NCBI GenBank assembly: GCA_026993705.1
Contig: JALWSJ010000203.1
Span: 1-5,988 of the forward strand
DNA: 5,988 bases
Direction of reading: 5' to 3'
DNA from: Flavobacteriales bacterium
Lineage (GTDB): Bacteria > Bacteroidota > Bacteroidia > Flavobacteriales_D > Parvicellaceae
Below are positions 5,860-5,988 of this stretch, piece after piece (position 1 is the first letter of the stretch; each line of letters begins with the position of its first letter). Below the pieces are notes generated by a model. The model saw only the letters and a list, made by a program, of their open reading frames with translations, made no database searches and was not told the origin of the DNA. The position numbers and the translations under genes were made by a program.

Positions 5860-5988
5860 GTAAGCGTACGGTAAAGTACATGATATTAATCCTTATAAAT
5901 GGCTACTTGATGTATTGAACCGTATTCCAGAACATAAAGCAAATAAATTATTTGAGTTATTTCCTCAAAATTGGAAAGAACTCAATAA
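5860..5988 (+). mobile_element. Internally deleted IS66 derivative (left repeat fused to the tnpC end), cut by the window edge
   Basis: Bases 5860-5882 are an IS66 left inverted repeat (GTAAGCGTACGG...ACATG), exactly complementary to the right repeat at 162-184. In an intact IS66 the accessory genes tnpA, tnpB and then tnpC would follow. Here the repeat runs straight into the last part of tnpC: 5878-5988 matches 44-154 with two mismatches in 111 bases (one changes Leu to Phe, one is silent). The junction shares the five bases ACATG between repeat and gene, which suggests a deletion at microhomology. If the far end is present, the element would be about 159 bp with two proper ends, a MITE-like form that an active IS66 could move. 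It interrupts the transposase pseudogene; 5852-5859 (AAAGATGC) would be the target duplication. Confidence 0.82.

Overview
This is an AT-rich bacterial window that looks like a member of the Flavobacteriia (Bacteroidetes). The grounds are: a perfect TAnnTTTG-type -7 box and a weaker one, each 15-18 bases before a gene start; start regions mostly without a good Shine-Dalgarno; a signal peptide ending ...VVG|QEK; an IS66 transposase tail and a second transposase fragment, both of which resemble Bacteroidetes versions from memory; and intergenic GATAGC hairpin repeats of a kind I remember from flavobacterial genomes. The genus cannot be fixed from the sequence.

Layout. (1) 3-184: the 3' end of an IS66-family transposase gene and the right inverted repeat of that element. 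(2) 190-464: a gene-free stretch with two repeat modules, a CATAGC hairpin repeat and a double-hairpin GATAGCCCGA repeat. (3) 572-2293: a secreted YncE/YVTN-type beta-propeller with two C-terminal SPOR domains. (4) 2296-2411: another CATAGC hairpin repeat. (5) 2492-3256 and 3271-4698: a ZIP-family metal transporter followed after 14 bases by an RlmD/RumA-type RNA m5U methyltransferase that lacks the usual iron-sulfur cysteines; these two are probably co-transcribed. (6) 4708-5123: a gene-free stretch with the same two repeat modules as on the left but inverted, then a further large imperfect palindrome. (7) 5216-5859: a decayed DDE transposase with two in-frame TGA codons, cut off by (8) 5860-5988, an IS66 left inverted repeat joined directly to the last part of the transposase gene, that is, an internally deleted IS66 derivative that runs off the window.

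The three intact genes (envelope protein, metal importer, RNA methyltransferase) have no obvious shared pathway. They look like an ordinary chromosomal segment boxed in by inverted repeat modules and then by insertion-sequence remains. The most unusual material is non-coding: a repeat whose short frame words are conserved between two copies while the hairpin stems inside it have unrelated sequences yet stay almost perfectly paired. I found no CRISPR array, no tRNA or rRNA, and no defence or biosynthetic system.
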